The notes under the pieces: generated by a model
Databases searched by the model: none
What the model saw: only the letters and a program-made list of their open reading frames with translations
Told to the model about the DNA's origin: nothing
Translations under genes and position numbers: made by a program
Assembly: GCF_031877795.1 (NCBI RefSeq)
Contig: NC_133938.1
Coordinates: 17,082,920-17,146,919 of the forward strand
Direction: 5' to 3'
DNA from: Strix aluco
Taxonomy: Eukaryota; Chordata; Aves; Strigiformes; Strigidae
Length of the DNA stretch: 64,000 bases
Part shown: positions 12,143 through 27,300 of the stretch, in pieces
Position numbering within the stretch: position 1 is the stretch's first letter
Layout of the letters: every line of letters starts with the position of its first letter

Positions 12143-12243
12143 TGGGGGAAGCGAATGACCCCAGGTTACTGTGACAATAAGATATGCTTGGGACTCTACG
12201 TACTCTGATGGGGGAGGTGAACTATCCTGGGTTACTGTAACAA
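12143..12243. repeat. Duplicated 35-bp element upstream of CLCA promoter
   Basis: Two 35-base copies, 12143-12177 and 12209-12243, begin TGGGGGA, share GGTTACTGT and end ACAA; by eye 27 of 35 positions agree with no gaps. The centres are 66 bp apart, and the second copy ends 27 bp before the TATA box. The placement suggests a repeated regulatory element rather than a random repeat, but no factor is assigned. Confidence 0.7.
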
Positions 12244-12270
12244 AGTCTTCTCAGACCCTAAAGGCAGTCA

Positions 12271-12278
12271 TATAAATA
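12271..12278 (+). promoter_or_regulatory. TATA box of CLCA gene
   Basis: TATAAATA lies 62 bp before the initiating ATG at 12333, so transcription would start near 12,300 with a 5' UTR of roughly 30 bases. There is no CpG island, as expected for a tissue-restricted epithelial gene and in contrast with ODF2L and SH3GLB1. Confidence 0.7.
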
Positions 12279-12332
12279 AGACTGATAATCCATCGCTTTT
12301 CTAATCAAGAACCTCACAGACAGGAAAAAGTA

Positions 12333-15300
12333 ATGGGGTTGATTAGGAGTTCGATATTTTTGCTGTTGTTTCAGCTCCTGCATGTGGCAAAAGGTTCTAT
12401 GGTATGGCTAAATAAGAATGGCTATGAGGATTTAGTTGTTGCAATTAATCCCCAGGTGCCAGAAGATGCCAACATCATCCTGAACACAATGGTAAGAACA
12501 TTTCCATTTACATGCATTGTTTCTCAGCAGTTGTGACTTGACTTTTCTGCTCGGAAAGTAGCATGAATTAGGTCCAGCTCCCATTCTTGTCAATAGGTTT
12601 TTTTCTTGCTTTTTTGAATTAATCATGGATTAATCCCATAGTTACTAAACCAGTAATTTCTAATTTGCCTTGCCATCTGCTGTCACTACTAAGAGCACTA
12701 ATTCCCTCAGTGTAAGGGGAATTGCTGTAATATCTCTACTGGGAGGTAGACTGAAATTCCTTTAAGTAGCTTTCCAAATTATATTTACCTGAAAGAATGT
12801 CCTATGAATGCTTGTTTAATAGCCATTGATTATACTACTCTGTCATTAGCTAGTATGTCTCATAATGTTCCTTTAAAAATTCTAAATGGAAAATAAAAGG
12901 TTAGGTTTAGTGGCATTTCTGGGTTTAATTTTTATTCCAGTCCACATAGATGCCTCAATGGATAAATTCCCTCAGAATAGGATGTTGGCCAGGTTTCAAA
13001 GCAAAACAATTGTTTTCTACAGTCAAATCATTTTAGAGAAAAGCTGCTGAACAGGACATTTATGACAAATGCCCAGGTTCTGCAGTTTGTCTAATGCCTT
13101 CTAGACCTGATGTAGGATTATCTCAGTCCCATGTCATCTCCAATATCAAGTACAAAGGATACCATAAAATTTTTAACATTTCCAGATTTCTTTTATCTTG
13201 TGAGAAGAAGTTTACATGAAGTAAAAGTGGATCTGGTAGTTTACTTTTTACCATCAGTCACTGACTGTCCCCTTTTTTAGCAATAAGTAGAGTTTAGATC
13301 ACTTCATTTTCATTAAGGGACAAACCACGGAGTGTTTTTTAGGGTACAAGCGTAAGAGTGATGGTTACTGTTACTGTGAGATACCTACCACATATTCACA
13401 TCATAGCTGACCTTATGAGATCTTGCTCTTACACTGTTCCTTCAGTTCCCTTGAACTAGTTAAAAATGCTCTGTTCTACCTGCAGAGCAGGCAAGGGGTC
13501 GAATGGGGACAGCTGAAGTGGCACATCCCGTTACTGCTCAAGTTAGCACTCACTATCAGTCTCAGTCCTGGCAAACCAAATCTCTTCAAGAAATCTCCTT
13601 TAGCTGATTTTTCTGTACATGTAACATGGATATTTGACTCATGCCTCTGTCACAGCTTGTTTCTTAGTTTATGAAAAGCCTATGGGACAGATTTTAGTTC
13701 TTCCTGTTTGTTTTTTTTCTACTAAACACTTGTTAGTGGAGAGAAAAATAAAGGGAATGCTTTTTCTGATGCCTCTATTCCAAGAGAAGTGGTAAAAGAG
13801 CAAGAGGAAAGGAAAGTAATGGTAGCATATAGTAGCCAATAATACAAAGAAGATATGCAAAACAGAATTTGACAGAAAAATTATGACATTAGTCAGATAA
13901 ATGAAAAGCAGGTGCAATGCTGAATCTTGCCAACACTTACTGTCAGGCCAGTATTAATTTAAGGGTAAATCCTTGTATTTAGCAGTTTTCATCTCATATG
14001 AAGGCTAGAGTGTGAATTTTATCACAATCTTTGATTAAGAGCAGGATTATAGAACTGGTGAGAGATTCCAAGGATTACATCTTAGTCTTGGGCTTCTTTG
14101 TTTATTCTTTTCTTAGCAAATATTGTAATACTTTCTTAGTTTTGTGTTACATACTTAGTTCTACTTTATTGTACTGCTGTTTCTTGATAAGGCTAAATTA
14201 TTCATTGCACATACAGACACATGTTAAATATTAACATTGTATTAATACTCTGTTTTCTTTTATTCCCTAGAACATGATTAAAAATGCTTCTAATTACTTG
14301 TTTGAAATGACAAAACATCGATTTTTCTTCAAGTCTGTAAAAATTATAATTCCTAAAACGTGGAAGAAAAAGACCAACTATTCAAGATTAAAAACAGAAT
14401 CATATGATAAGGTATGATTTAGAGAAGTCTATCATTAGAACATAGGAGAAGCTAGACTGGTAAGGCTACATTATGAATCTCATCAAAATCTAGGACTAAT
14501 CCTGGAAGTTCTTGCTCAAAAGTGTGGGGAGTGTTCGTAGGATAAAAAAAATTGCAGGACTGAATTTATTCAATAAGAATCGCCTAACTCTTCTCTACAC
14601 CCATGTCATGCATAACTTTGGTCTTACTTTTTCAGGCAGATGTCATCATAGCAGACTCTCATATGAAACATGTAGATGATCCTTACACCTTACAGTATGG
14701 AGGATGTAAGGAGAAAGGACAGTACATCCATTTCACACCTAACTTCATTTTAAATGACAACTTGACTGAAGTTTATGGAGAAAAAGGTAATACTACTATT
14801 TAATTTAATTGCCTGTTTTATTGTTCATATGAAATGCCCAAGATTAATGAATTTGGGTACTTAGTTGCTTCCTAAAATGAAAAAAAACTTTGAGACATAT
14901 TTTTCAGAAGTAGTAAATACCTGTGAAATGTCTTAAGTTAAATATTCAAACACTGGATCCAGAAGTCATTTATCCCTTTGAAAACCTTAAATAGTTATTC
15001 TTCTGCACTTAACTACTGCCATTAGCAGTATCTTTCCTTTTATGACCACTTACCAAATAAACTATCCAGTGTTTATGTATCTGATTTTGTACTACACTGT
15101 GTCAAAAATGTGAGGGTTGCTGCTCTGTGGGACAGAAACCTCACAAAACCTAAATTTCCTTAGATTTTTGCCAACTTGGAAGAAAGCCTCTAGAACAGTT
15201 CCTGCATTTCTGAGAGTCAAATATGAATAAAAATTCTAGTCCTGGTTGCTAAACTGATGCCTTCCTAGTTTTACCTCAAGGAAAAATTATCATCCCAATT

Positions 15301-18300
15301 GCTTAAATATTTCACCTTAGAATTAAATTGTTAAAATGTCTATGTAAATCACGGAGTAGCTTTTGAACAGTTGTATTTAGAATGTGCATGTGCTATTCTT
15401 TTTCAACAGGTCGAGTTTTTGTCCATGAATGGGCTCACTATCGGTGGGGGGTGTTCGATGAATATAGTAGTGACATGCCTTTTTATGTGTCTAGAAATTC
15501 TGGAGAAGCAAGTGTTGAAGCAACAAGGTATTATTTTTTTCATATTTCTGCTTTTACATTACACAGGTTTAAACATTTCAATAACGTTTTCAATATTCTC
15601 ATCACCTGTGCTGAGTTTGTACTTTGTAGAGTGTCCACAACCTGTTCATATGATCACAAGATGCTTAGTCAGCAACATCTATTGCTTGCTCTGCAGACCA
15701 GAAAACCACAGCGGCCTTCAGTGCTGTTTTGTAAGAGGTTTAGGAGATGAGGCTGGATAATCTTTTGCTCTGTGTGCAACTGCAGACTTCAGCCACCATT
15801 TGTTTTGTATTCACTTAACATAATTTTATTAAAGAGCAGTTATCAACACCACTGAAATTGCCTACTGAAACCACTGTGATTTTAAACAGTTTCGACAAAG
15901 AGGAACAATAACTGAATGGATGTAGAGAATTAGTTCAGGCTTGCCTTTTTTTTCCTAGCTCAGGCATACCAATACAGTCTTCTGTATTACAACTACTAGC
16001 AGGATATCTTTCCTGCATAGCCTATAATTATCACAAAGAAGATCACAAAAGACCATAAGTGTTTTATGCTTTTTACTATTTCTAGATTAGTTTGAGGACC
16101 CTGCCAAGCACAGAGACAGCCTACCTATGTACTTGTGCAGTGTCTAGTACAGTGCTGTGTCAATAGCAATTTGGATTTGGGGAGCAAAAATTCAAGTAAA
16201 TAACCAGTTACAGACTACATATGGGTTCTTAACCAGCCCTGCCTATCTTCTATTTCCTTAGCTGTCCAGCTGATGTGACTGGTACACCTGTTTTCCAAGA
16301 CTGCAACAGAGACAAGTGTGAGCTAAGAAGATGTAGATATGATGGTCAGCTATATGAAAAAGGATGTATATTTATTCCAGATATACTACAAAATATCTCA
16401 TGTTCTGTTATGTATTCGCAATACATACCTTCTGTAAGTATTACTATACCTTTCTGGACTGAGGGTCTAGTTAGTTATTTCTGCTGGGGAGAATGATCAG
16501 TCAGGTGTTTCTTCAATTAATTTCTGTTTCAAAGAATATGGATGATGCTATCAGTTCTATTAACATCTGTTCAAAAGGGAAGATAAAGGAGCTACTAGAA
16601 ATGATCTGACAGCTCTTTCCTGTCAATAAGGGTGAGATGTACTGCAGTGTCAGCATCCTTCTTGCTCCATGTTTGGAGAATCAGGTCAACAAGCATAAAA
16701 GTGAAGCATTCTTGCCAAATGCCTTGTTCATAACTGTACTTTTTGGTCCCTCCTTATGTAAACTGGCACCTGAAGAGTGTTACCTGGTTAGCTCTATTAC
16801 ACACCCTTGCAAAGCAATCTGGTCTACCTATCCTTAACACACAAGCAGCAGCCCACCTCTCTTGAAAGCATCCAGGACAACCAGGCAGGCCTCTTTAGGC
16901 CAGCTCTGTACTGTTCCAGTGTCTGGGAAAAGGTGCTGGGACAGTGGTTAGCAGGACGGACAGTCTCCTTGCAGGTTAGATCTCTGTGGTACGGGATCAC
17001 AGTTCCTCTGGCTATTGACCTTATTTCTTTGGGCAAGCTCTTTCAAGAACTTTGTGGGTGTACTGGGCCTGGCTAGGATGCAGTTGATTTTCTTCATAAT
17101 GGATCATATAGTGCTATGTTTTAGAGTTTTGACCAATAACATACTAATATTCTAGCCTTAGCTGAACAGCATCAAGGCCTTTGTTTCTCACTCTGCCCCT
17201 CGTAATGAATAGACCGGGGGATGCGCAGTAGGCTGGTAGGGGACACCACCAGGCAGATGACTGGAACTAACCTAAGAGATATTCTATACCTTATAACGTC
17301 ATGCTCAGCAATAAAAGGGAAAAGAGTGGGGTTTGGGAGGGTTAGCCTTATGCTCAGGAACTGGCTGGGCATTGGTCTACCCACAGGAGGTGGTGAGTGA
17401 GTGCTTTTGCATCACTCGTTTTGTTTCTTCTTTCACTTATACTTCACTTATTAAACATTTTTTTTGCTTTGTTTCATCTTGACCCTAAAAGGTTTTTTTT
17501 CTTTTATTCCTCCTTTCCTCTTCCTCCATCCTACTGGGTAGAGGGAGGAAGTGTGGTGCTTATCTGCCCACTGTGGTTAACCCATAACAATGGATCAGGG
17601 TCTTCCCTCAGCAGTATGCTGTGGACATCCTGAGACATCGATAAGATTACTTCCTGCTTCTCTGAAAGTCTTGACTTTGTACCTTTTGCATGTTTCCTTA
17701 TTCCACTCAAGCAAACTTACAGGAATTGGTCCAAGACCATCAGCCTAACCCAAGAAGTTGGTTAAATATTCAGGCTGCTAATTGGTGCTGACTTCCATGC
17801 TGTCCAGCTACCGTATCTTTGTTAGCAGGCTTAAATCTAGTAGGAACTCCATGAAGCAGTCACTCCAAGGATCTCAGAACTCACAAACTGAAATCTTTGT
17901 TTCTGCATGTGTGTGCTTACGTAAAATCTGAGATTAGTTCTTCGGGAGCACTTTCTTTGCTTGTCTTGTCTAAAATCCTGGCTGGCCAGGCACCATAGCA
18001 CAGAGGATGTTCGCTGGAGATGAACATTTCCATTTGTCCTGCTTCCACCACAAACATATATTTTCTGAGATATTTTCTTATGCTTATACTGTTGGGTTCA
18101 GAATTATTATCACCTTCAATCTGACTTTTTAGGTTGAATTTTGTGACAAAAACACTCACAATAGTGAGGCTCCAAATATGCAGAATAAGATATGCAACCA
18201 CAAAAGCACGTGGGAAGTAATTATGGAATCTGATGACTTCTGCAACTCGGCTGTTGTAAATACTTCTGCACCCCCCTCTGAGACTACCTTCAGGCTACTG

Positions 18301-21300
18301 CAGACCCAAGACAGGGCAGTCGCTTTAGTACTGGATGTTTCTGGGAGCATGTCAATGGTAAGAATACACATTTTATAAGCATTTTTAGCAAAAATTGTAA
18401 GAAGCAGAAAGAGTTACAAAAAAGATCAGTCAATTCTGTAATTGATTATTTTAGAAAAAAAAAAAAAAAAAGAGACTACTGTTACTGTCCTTGGTAATTT
18501 TATTTAGGAATTCCTACAAGATATCACTTAAAAATACTGAGTTGTAGGCCAGACTTGGTCTTTTTTTCTGGTAAAATCTCAATTTTATATACATCCTTTG
18601 TTCCACACCCAAAACAACAATGCCACTGTATTTCTTCCAGGCAGAAAATGTATCATAGATGGAGTTTCACATTGTATTTTTGTTATGAATCATTCTGAAA
18701 TTTAAAGTAAATATATAGGTCACAATATGTCAATAAATTAGATGTTCTTTCTTCATTACAGTATTACAGTATTGCTCTTTGGAATCAAGAATGTGAACTG
18801 GCATAATGTTATGTCATTTTAACATGGTTAAGGTTATTTTTCCTTTTCTTTTTTTCCCCATAAAACTTTGCATAGGTTTATTCTTTCACAGTGTCTTGTG
18901 GCATGAGATACTAAGCTTGTTTATGGATGCAAGGTTTAGTAAACATTCCTGCATATGTGCTTATTTGCATAAATATCCGAATTCTTTTATAAAGCTGTAA
19001 GCAATGTAGGAAGAATGTCATCTGTAGAAAGATGACAAAATTATCTGGGTAGGTAAGGCAGCTATGTCATGATTTATTAATAGACTTCAAAACTCTATAC
19101 ATACTCTAACAGCTTTTAAAAATCAGCCTATATCAGCCTTTTGATGACATACTACATTTTCTTATCCATATCTTACCTCTTCCACAGTTCAGCAGTGAGC
19201 CAATGACCATTACTCTCTTACTGAAAATACCAGAAGTTCAGTGTTTCATTTCTCACAGGAATTCAAGCCTAGAAATAAGACTATTCATCTAAAGAAGGCA
19301 ATTCAAAAAGCTCAAACATGTTGAGAAATAGTCATACCTTAAACCCAAATATACATGAAGAAGCATAAAGCAGTATATGCGCCAACCCTTTAGTTATGGC
19401 ATACATATAATAATGGGATTCTCCCATAGTGCTCCATCAACAAATCATTTCCAGACATGCCATTCTAGTCCAGAGCTGTTCTTGAGACTGATCTTCAGCA
19501 AAGATCTGCAATTGTAATAAATTATATTATTTTTATAATACAGATGTCTACCAATCATAGTACATTTTATTAAATCAATTAGTAGATAATAATGTAATAC
19601 TAAAAATCAAAATGAAGATAATTATGAAATAAATATTGCAAGCATAGCTATCTCCAGAGATGTTTTCAAATATAACTTTTTTTCAGTAATCCCTTCAAAT
19701 ATTTGCATTTAAAATAGCCATACTTCTACTTTAATAGTATTTATATTTTCAAAATACTTAGTCTCTAGACTAATCTACTCCTCAGGCATCGTAGGTGTTG
19801 TGCTTTTGCATCCTATCATGCTATCAAGAAAAAAAGTGACAAAAATCTTGATTGGGAATGAAGTCATAACATCAGAAGATGGACTTTGCTTGGTGACATC
19901 TTTCCTGGAAGCTGCAGTTTGCTGCACTTTTACCAGAACATGGTTTACATCTCCTCTCTTCTAGAACTGAGCATACATATGAATTACCTTATAGCAGGCA
20001 GATAGTTTTTTATTACAAAAAATTCCTACATTTTGTTCATAGTCATAGCTTCTCAGAAGAGATTGCATTCTAAGGATGTTGGATTTTTTTTACATACAGC
20101 ACAACCGCATCAGACACCTCCGTAGCGCTGCAGGAGTATTTCTGCTCCATATTATTGAAATTGGTTCCTGGGTTGGAATTGTAACATTTGACTCTGATGC
20201 ATCTGAAAAAGCTCCTTTGCAACAAATAACCAGTGAGGCAGCACGCCAAAACCTTGTTCAGTATTTGCCTAGAATTGCTGATGGACAAACCAATATCTGT
20301 GCAGGCATACATAAAGGACTTAAGGTAAAGTATGATATGGAAATACCTCCTGGAATATATGGAAAATGAGGAAGAAGTGAGAAACATACTGGAACATGGA
20401 CTTCCTATGCAATGGTAGAGTTAAGAAAGATAATATGATTCTTGAATCTATCCAGGGAAAATTTGGTATAGAAACTATTTGGCATTACTATTATATGGCA
20501 TTAGAAAGAGTATTACCAGAAAACAGGCCAGATGTGATGTCCATGCTTCAAAAAGGATATTGAAAAATAAGATCAAATTCCAAAATTAACTACAAGAATG
20601 ATCTAAATTTTGGAATCATTCCCACAGTTCACTAGTCATGAATCAAGCCCCTAAAACTGTGAAACCACATACAAATCATGAGCTTGGGCAACAGTGATGG
20701 ATATATATAATTATTTATTTGTCTGTTTTACTTCTTTGGACTGGCAGTCTGAAGTGCCAGAAGATGTCACCTAATTCAGATGCAAAACTGAAAATCAGGA
20801 GCAACTTTTAGGAGAAGGGAAGAAAGAGAGAAATTGTGCAGAGAAGTATGAGACCACTGAGGTAGCCAAGACCTCCAGGGCAGAGAGGAGGCTCAGGACG
20901 GAGGGGACATCAGGAGGAAGACTGGCAACCAGACAGAGATGGAACAGCCAGGACAGAGGCCTCCCTCTTGGTTGTCCCCTACCCCTTTCTGCCCCACCTT
21001 CAGTTACTTCAGAGTCCACCCTTAGACAGAAGTCTGTCCTTCTCTACTCCTGAAATTTTGATTGAAGGATAAAGAGTAGTTCCAGACAGTGGGCATAAGT
21101 TTTTAATATGATGCCCTTGAACATCCAGTCCCTGAACAAGCAAAGCATATACAGCCAGAATGCTTCTGACATCTTCAACATGGGACAGGTTCCCTCCCTA
21201 GGAAAACATATGTTAAATATTCATTATTTATAATGGAATATTTATTAAATCTAAGCAATTAGATCTTGCAATATCAATTGCAATAATTAATATTGTAATA

Positions 21301-24300
21301 GTTTTAGTGTTAAATAAAAATTCAAACTCTTATTATAAATTTGCTTATATTTGAAGTTAACAGCTCTAAATGCATACATTGACTGTTCTCTGGGATAAAC
21401 TAGTATTTAAAAATTATTCTGCTGCTTATGTCATTAATTCTTTTCTTGATGCAGTTAATTGCAGATAAAATGAATACTACATATGGTTCAGAAATTGTGT
21501 TACTGACAGATGGAGAGGACTCAGGTGTAGCAGCTTGCCTTGATTTGGTGAAACAAAGTGGGGCAAAAATTCACACCATTGCACTGGGGCCATTGGCAGC
21601 GAAAGAATTAGAAGAATTTTCAAAATCAACAGGTAAATATTCTAAATGCACTCTTTCTCTGGCATACATATTCAAGTATGAAAATGTAAAAGCATAGCAA
21701 TTCATTGGTCTGGAAAAAAGAAATTTAAGAAATTTAAAACAAATTTAATTTTAAATAAATTTGGTTTTCATGACAGGCTTTTTTAATGTAAACAAGCAGA
21801 ACTCTTTAGATCCATAGATTTGCTGTCTTGATTTAAAAAATGCAGTAACATGACAATACCCTATTACTAAGGAGATTTAATTATGATATTGCTATATAAC
21901 ATGAAAAGAAATGTCGAGAATTTAATTTCTGGCATTGCATTCAATGACTAGAACTTTCTGTATGCTTTTACTTATAAGCACTTTTTATTACATAAAGAAT
22001 AATAATTTTTTTCCAACTGTTGCGGCTGAAGTGCACCAGCTAGGAAATTGTAAACACAGTGACTACCATTGTCATTAGGAAGCATAGCTGTCTGCTGAGC
22101 TGGAGCTATATAACTAGTTTGAAAACAACCACTTAAAAACTATCCATAGGGGTGTTGCTTCATGCTACAGCACCTGCTAATACCATGGAACAATGAAAAC
22201 TCCTTGTGTAGATCTAGGAAGTAAGCTGACTCCAAACAAATATAGTGAATAAATATTCTTATTTGAGAGATGCACGTGCTGTGCATTTTCAGACTACAAT
22301 CCGCTTGTTTTCACAATTTAAATAACTTGGAACACCCTTATATACTCTTCATCATCATTAGATCAACATGACTATGGGAGAGTCCAGAGTTCAATTCTAT
22401 TCTGGCCTCTATTCTAAGACAGAATTTGTTGTTTAAGCTCCACTTGCAGCATATTTATTAAGAATGATTTGTGAGTTAGAAAGAACCCAGATGGTCCTTC
22501 AGTATTCAACCAGCAGGCCTTCCTGCTTAGAAACAAAAATCAGTTTTCCAAAGATACTGACTAGACCCCTGAGCTAACACCTCCTCCAGCTCATATGACT
22601 CCACGTGTTCTCTCATGAGACAGAGCCATACACCTGATGCAACCTGCACATCTTCTGTCAGCCTGTGTGTGAGGGACCGGGATGAGAGGTGTTAGGTGGT
22701 AGGGAGGGGCTGTGGGCAGCCCCCACACACCTGAGTAGGCTCCCCAGGAGCACAGTGATGGCTCAGTTTATGTCTGGCATGTATGATCCTACTTTGAAAG
22801 AGACTTGCAACAAATGCATGAACTGCAGATGCTTCAGTAGAGCAGTATGAAGCCATATTCACAATGAATTCGTTAACAGACCTGCACTGAGTATGAGAAC
22901 CTCCAACAGACCAGAGCTGCTTGAACTCAGTATGCATGAAAAGAGATCTAAACTTCACATTTGGAAATAAAGATGATCTGGATGTTAAGAGTCAAAACCC
23001 ATGGAAGGCCACTGTGTCTTTCCTACAGAGGTATTTTCAGAGCAGAATTTCACTGAAGGGATGTGACTCCAAAAGTACTAGGAGAAGTCTATAAATGCTG
23101 TACTTGATGATATGCTCCAGGGAGTGGTTTTTTTTTCAAACCTTGCCAATGACAGATAAAATGAGTTGATCACGCAAGCCAGAATTTACTATGACATATG
23201 CATTAACACATTAATAAAAAGATGCATTTCTTTTTGATTTTGTAACATATTGGCTGCCTCATTAGAACTTTCAGTACCAGAAGTCACATAAAACTTAGCA
23301 ATTTTAGAGTAAAAAATAGTGTTTCTAATTCTTTTGCTCTTGTCTTTCAGGAGGTTTAATGCTTTATAGTGTAGATGGAGTTGTCCCCAGTAAATTAATT
23401 GAAGCATTCAGTGCAATTACATCAGGAAGCGGAGATATTTCTGAACAATCCATTCAGGTCTGAATTCCAACACTTCTTTTTCCTTCTATGCTTTTAGTTG
23501 ATCAGTAATTGAATGAATTTAGACATTAATGATCATAATTGTCAGTGGCTCAATTTGGAAATAGGTGCAGGTACATTTTTTAGTGATATTTGACATTTCA
23601 CTGCAATGAAACATATATATAATTCACATATAATTTATATAATTCATGATTTCAAAAGATCAAGAAAATTATTTCTCATCATTGTCAAAGTCCAAGAGAC
23701 TTTGAGAGAAAAAAGCAAGCAGAAATCCCCCAGGATGTTTAGTTTACTTTTACACAAAACATTATCTTTTAAAGCATTTTAACAGTGTAACTTGAGTAAC
23801 AAAGATACAATTCAAAATACAGCTTTTCTCCTAAGCCATATGTAGCATTTTAATGTATAAACTTTTAGACTTTTAATCTAGGCCAATTGTTAATTAGAAT
23901 TTAACAACTCATTCCTCACTTCGTTAATATTTTAACACAGATCCAGTCCTATGTTTTATCCAAAATATACCACTCACAAAGATGTCTAGATTATAAGCAG
24001 CAGATAATGATGAGCAAACTGCAGTGGAAATACAGTTTGCTGACACAATGCTTTGGTGGATAAATAGTTTAGATACAGAAATAAAGGACTCACACTTACT
24101 GTAATTTATTGTCTACCGTAATTTTACACTTAAAATCAATGTTATTATGCAAGCAGCCATTTCATAAAGTGAATCTGGGATTTTATTAGTTTTCTTCATT
24201 CAATAGTTGTGCCAAATGGCTCTTAATTTTCCTGTAGGTAGAGACAGAAGAACTAGACAGCCTGCCATCTTCTCCATGTAACTCTGAGTTATAAATAAGC

Positions 24301-27300
24301 AGGGATCTTTTTTCATGCTAGTTTCCAAAAGGCATAAATGCTTTTCAATTCTCTCCTCCAAAACTAATCCATTTTAAGTCAGAAATGAATAGATACAATA
24401 TTGTACAATGGATGAGGAATCATTCTGAAAATATGTTAAATGATTCTTTACTAAATAGTAATAATAAATTTTATTCCTCTAACAACAGCTTGAAAGCAAA
24501 GAGCTAGTTGTTCAGCATTCTGAATGGATGAATACTACTGTGCCTGTTGACAAAACTGTGGGAAATGACACTTTCTTCAGCATTGCATGGAGTCTATCTC
24601 AGCCATTTTTTTTTCTGAGGGACCCCAAAGGAAAAGAATATGGAAGCTCAGACTTTACAATCGATAATTCAAACCCAAACACAGCTATACTCAGTATAAG
24701 TGGCACTGCAGAGGTAAAGACTGAACATTTTCTTTTATTTTCTGAATTAACATTCCCTATAGACTAGCATACAGCTTTTCTTTACCTAATTTTTTATTAT
24801 ATAAGGGAAACAATGGTTCTGTTAGAACATGAAGCTTTTTCACTAGTTTTAAAAATTTTTGTATTTTATTTGCAGGTGGGTGATTGGCAGTTTTGTATTA
24901 AAAATATTCATACAGCAACTCAAACTATATCAGTAACAGCTGCCTCTCGACCAGCACATTCTGACATTCCTCCTGTGAGCATCACAGCTCACATGAACAG
25001 GGCAAATAGAGCATTTAATCCAGTTGTTGTTTATGCAGAGGTTAGCCAAGGGTTTGTGCCTGTTCTTGGTGCAACTGTGATAGCCACCATAGAGAAGGAT
25101 GGTGCTGCAGCAGTAACCCTTGAACTTCTTGATAATGGTGCAGGTAAGGTTCCATACACATAGTAAAAACCTTTGCATTTATGCATTTTGGAATCCAAGT
25201 CTGCATGCTCCCCTCAGATTTATCACTAAGGACTGAGTCATGGCTATGCCTGTATCAAGAAAAAAGTAAAACAGGAGACAGAGAACCCTACTGCTTTAGG
25301 ACAGAAGTAAGCTACAGAGCTTTTTCTCAGTGAGGAAAACAAAGATGTGGGCCTTTACCTGAAAAATTGTTCTGCTTTCTTTCCTGTGCTGTTATTGAGG
25401 GTGAAAGCAGAAGTGTTCAAGGTAGAGGGTACATTGCTCATACCTCTTTCTTAAAGTGTACTGCATGTAATCATCTGCCCTCAAGAGGCAAGGTGAAAAC
25501 AAGCTGTTTTGTTAGTCCATCTCATATTCTAGGAAGCTGGACTACAGTCTTAACATTAGCTCACCAAATGTTAGCTTTATCTCTTTTGTGTGTTAAATAA
25601 GTTCGTCATTGTTCTTTTCAAGAATACTCTTTCTTAGAGCAATAGCAAGACATTCCTGGCATTCAGCATCCCTGATCTCTTTTCATCACTCCTCTTCCTT
25701 TTCTTTCACCACTGCTGTAGACCTGTAGCTTTACAAATTCAGTGGTAGCCAGCAGTGCCTCCTCATTCTGTCCTTAATTTCACATTGCTGTACTTAAAAA
25801 TATAATAAGATTTCAATGTGTTATCCTGTGTTTCTTAAACATCTTCTACTTCCTGAACCTGCGAGGTTATTTTTACACTGCTGCCAGGCTTTAAAATAGT
25901 TAGCTTGGATGCCACCAGCAAATCATCTACTGCAGCCAGTCAGGTACAACTGCACAAGTTCACTTAAAGACAAGGAATCCTGCTTGATGAATTCCTGGCC
26001 AAAGGTTAAATTACAGCATTTTTATAATTAAAAGGTGCTTTATGTAGTAGATGGCTAAAAAGTATTAACTTGGTGGTTTCATATAGTAACAAGAGATTTA
26101 CCTGTTTAAAGGTGTTAATGCAGAATGGTTCTTTTTAACAAAATACATATGAAACGCAGGTTGTCACAGTGGGACCACTCTTATTTTTAAAGATGTCCAC
26201 ATTACTAAAACAGTCAGGTTTCTGCATAGTAATGTTCAGGTTTTATGTATGAATCAGCAAAAATAATCTTGTTTACCAGCAAGTATCTTGTTTAAGATAT
26301 TAATTCTCAATAATTCTATACCAAGGTGCTGACACAATGAAGAATGATGGCATCTACTCAAGGTACTTTACTTCTTTACAAGGCACTGGAAGATACAGTC
26401 TAAAAGTGAATGCCCATGGGAGAAATACAACCACCAGACTTAGCCTCAAGCAAAATCGAGCCTTCTATATACCAGGCTACAGAGAAAATGGTAAAGAGAG
26501 TTTATGAAACAGACAATTCTTTGCATGATTTGTATATAGGGGGGTGTAAAAGTTTAGCAAATGGGATCACTTAGATTCACGAAAATTGCATTCGATCTTA
26601 AAAGATGTTCTATCTACCGTTTTCACTACAAAAAAGCCCAAACAAAACAAACCAGCTCCAACTACTGTTTTCTGTATATGAGAATAGCATAAAATCTTGT
26701 CTTTAATCTAAAAATTATTTTCTTTTACAGCCATGAGAACGATAAATATTGCTCAGATTCTGTATTTCAGCATCTCACAACAGGAATTGCAAATCTATAA
26801 TTATTCTTAAGACTTTAAAATGGGGATTTGGGATAATTAAATTCAGCATGCAACATCGGTATACAAGCTAATGCTGCTAGAAAACTTAGCTTTTAAGATT
26901 TCTTGATTTTTTTAGTACTTTTTCATCTTAATGCTGAAAAAAATAGTAGTTGTTGCAATTTAATATCCTCACACACACTGTGAAATTTAGAAAAATAAGC
27001 ATAAAAATTGTCTAAAAAACTCACAAGTATGGCCTATATAACTGAAAGTCTCTTAAGGCCTGCAATATGGGTAAAGAGATGGATAGAACTACCTTATTGC
27101 AGCCATGGCTCACCAACATCTGCAACCTGCTTTACTGCTTGCACTATTTCCAATTTTTACACATTTTAGACTTTGTCTGCTTTTTGTGTTTCCTAAATTT
27201 TGTACTGAGAATCCTGAGATGACCTTATTTTCTGTCTTTACTTCACTAACTTTTCACTAAATCCGAATAAAGAAAACTTACAGGATGAGAAGAGATAATA

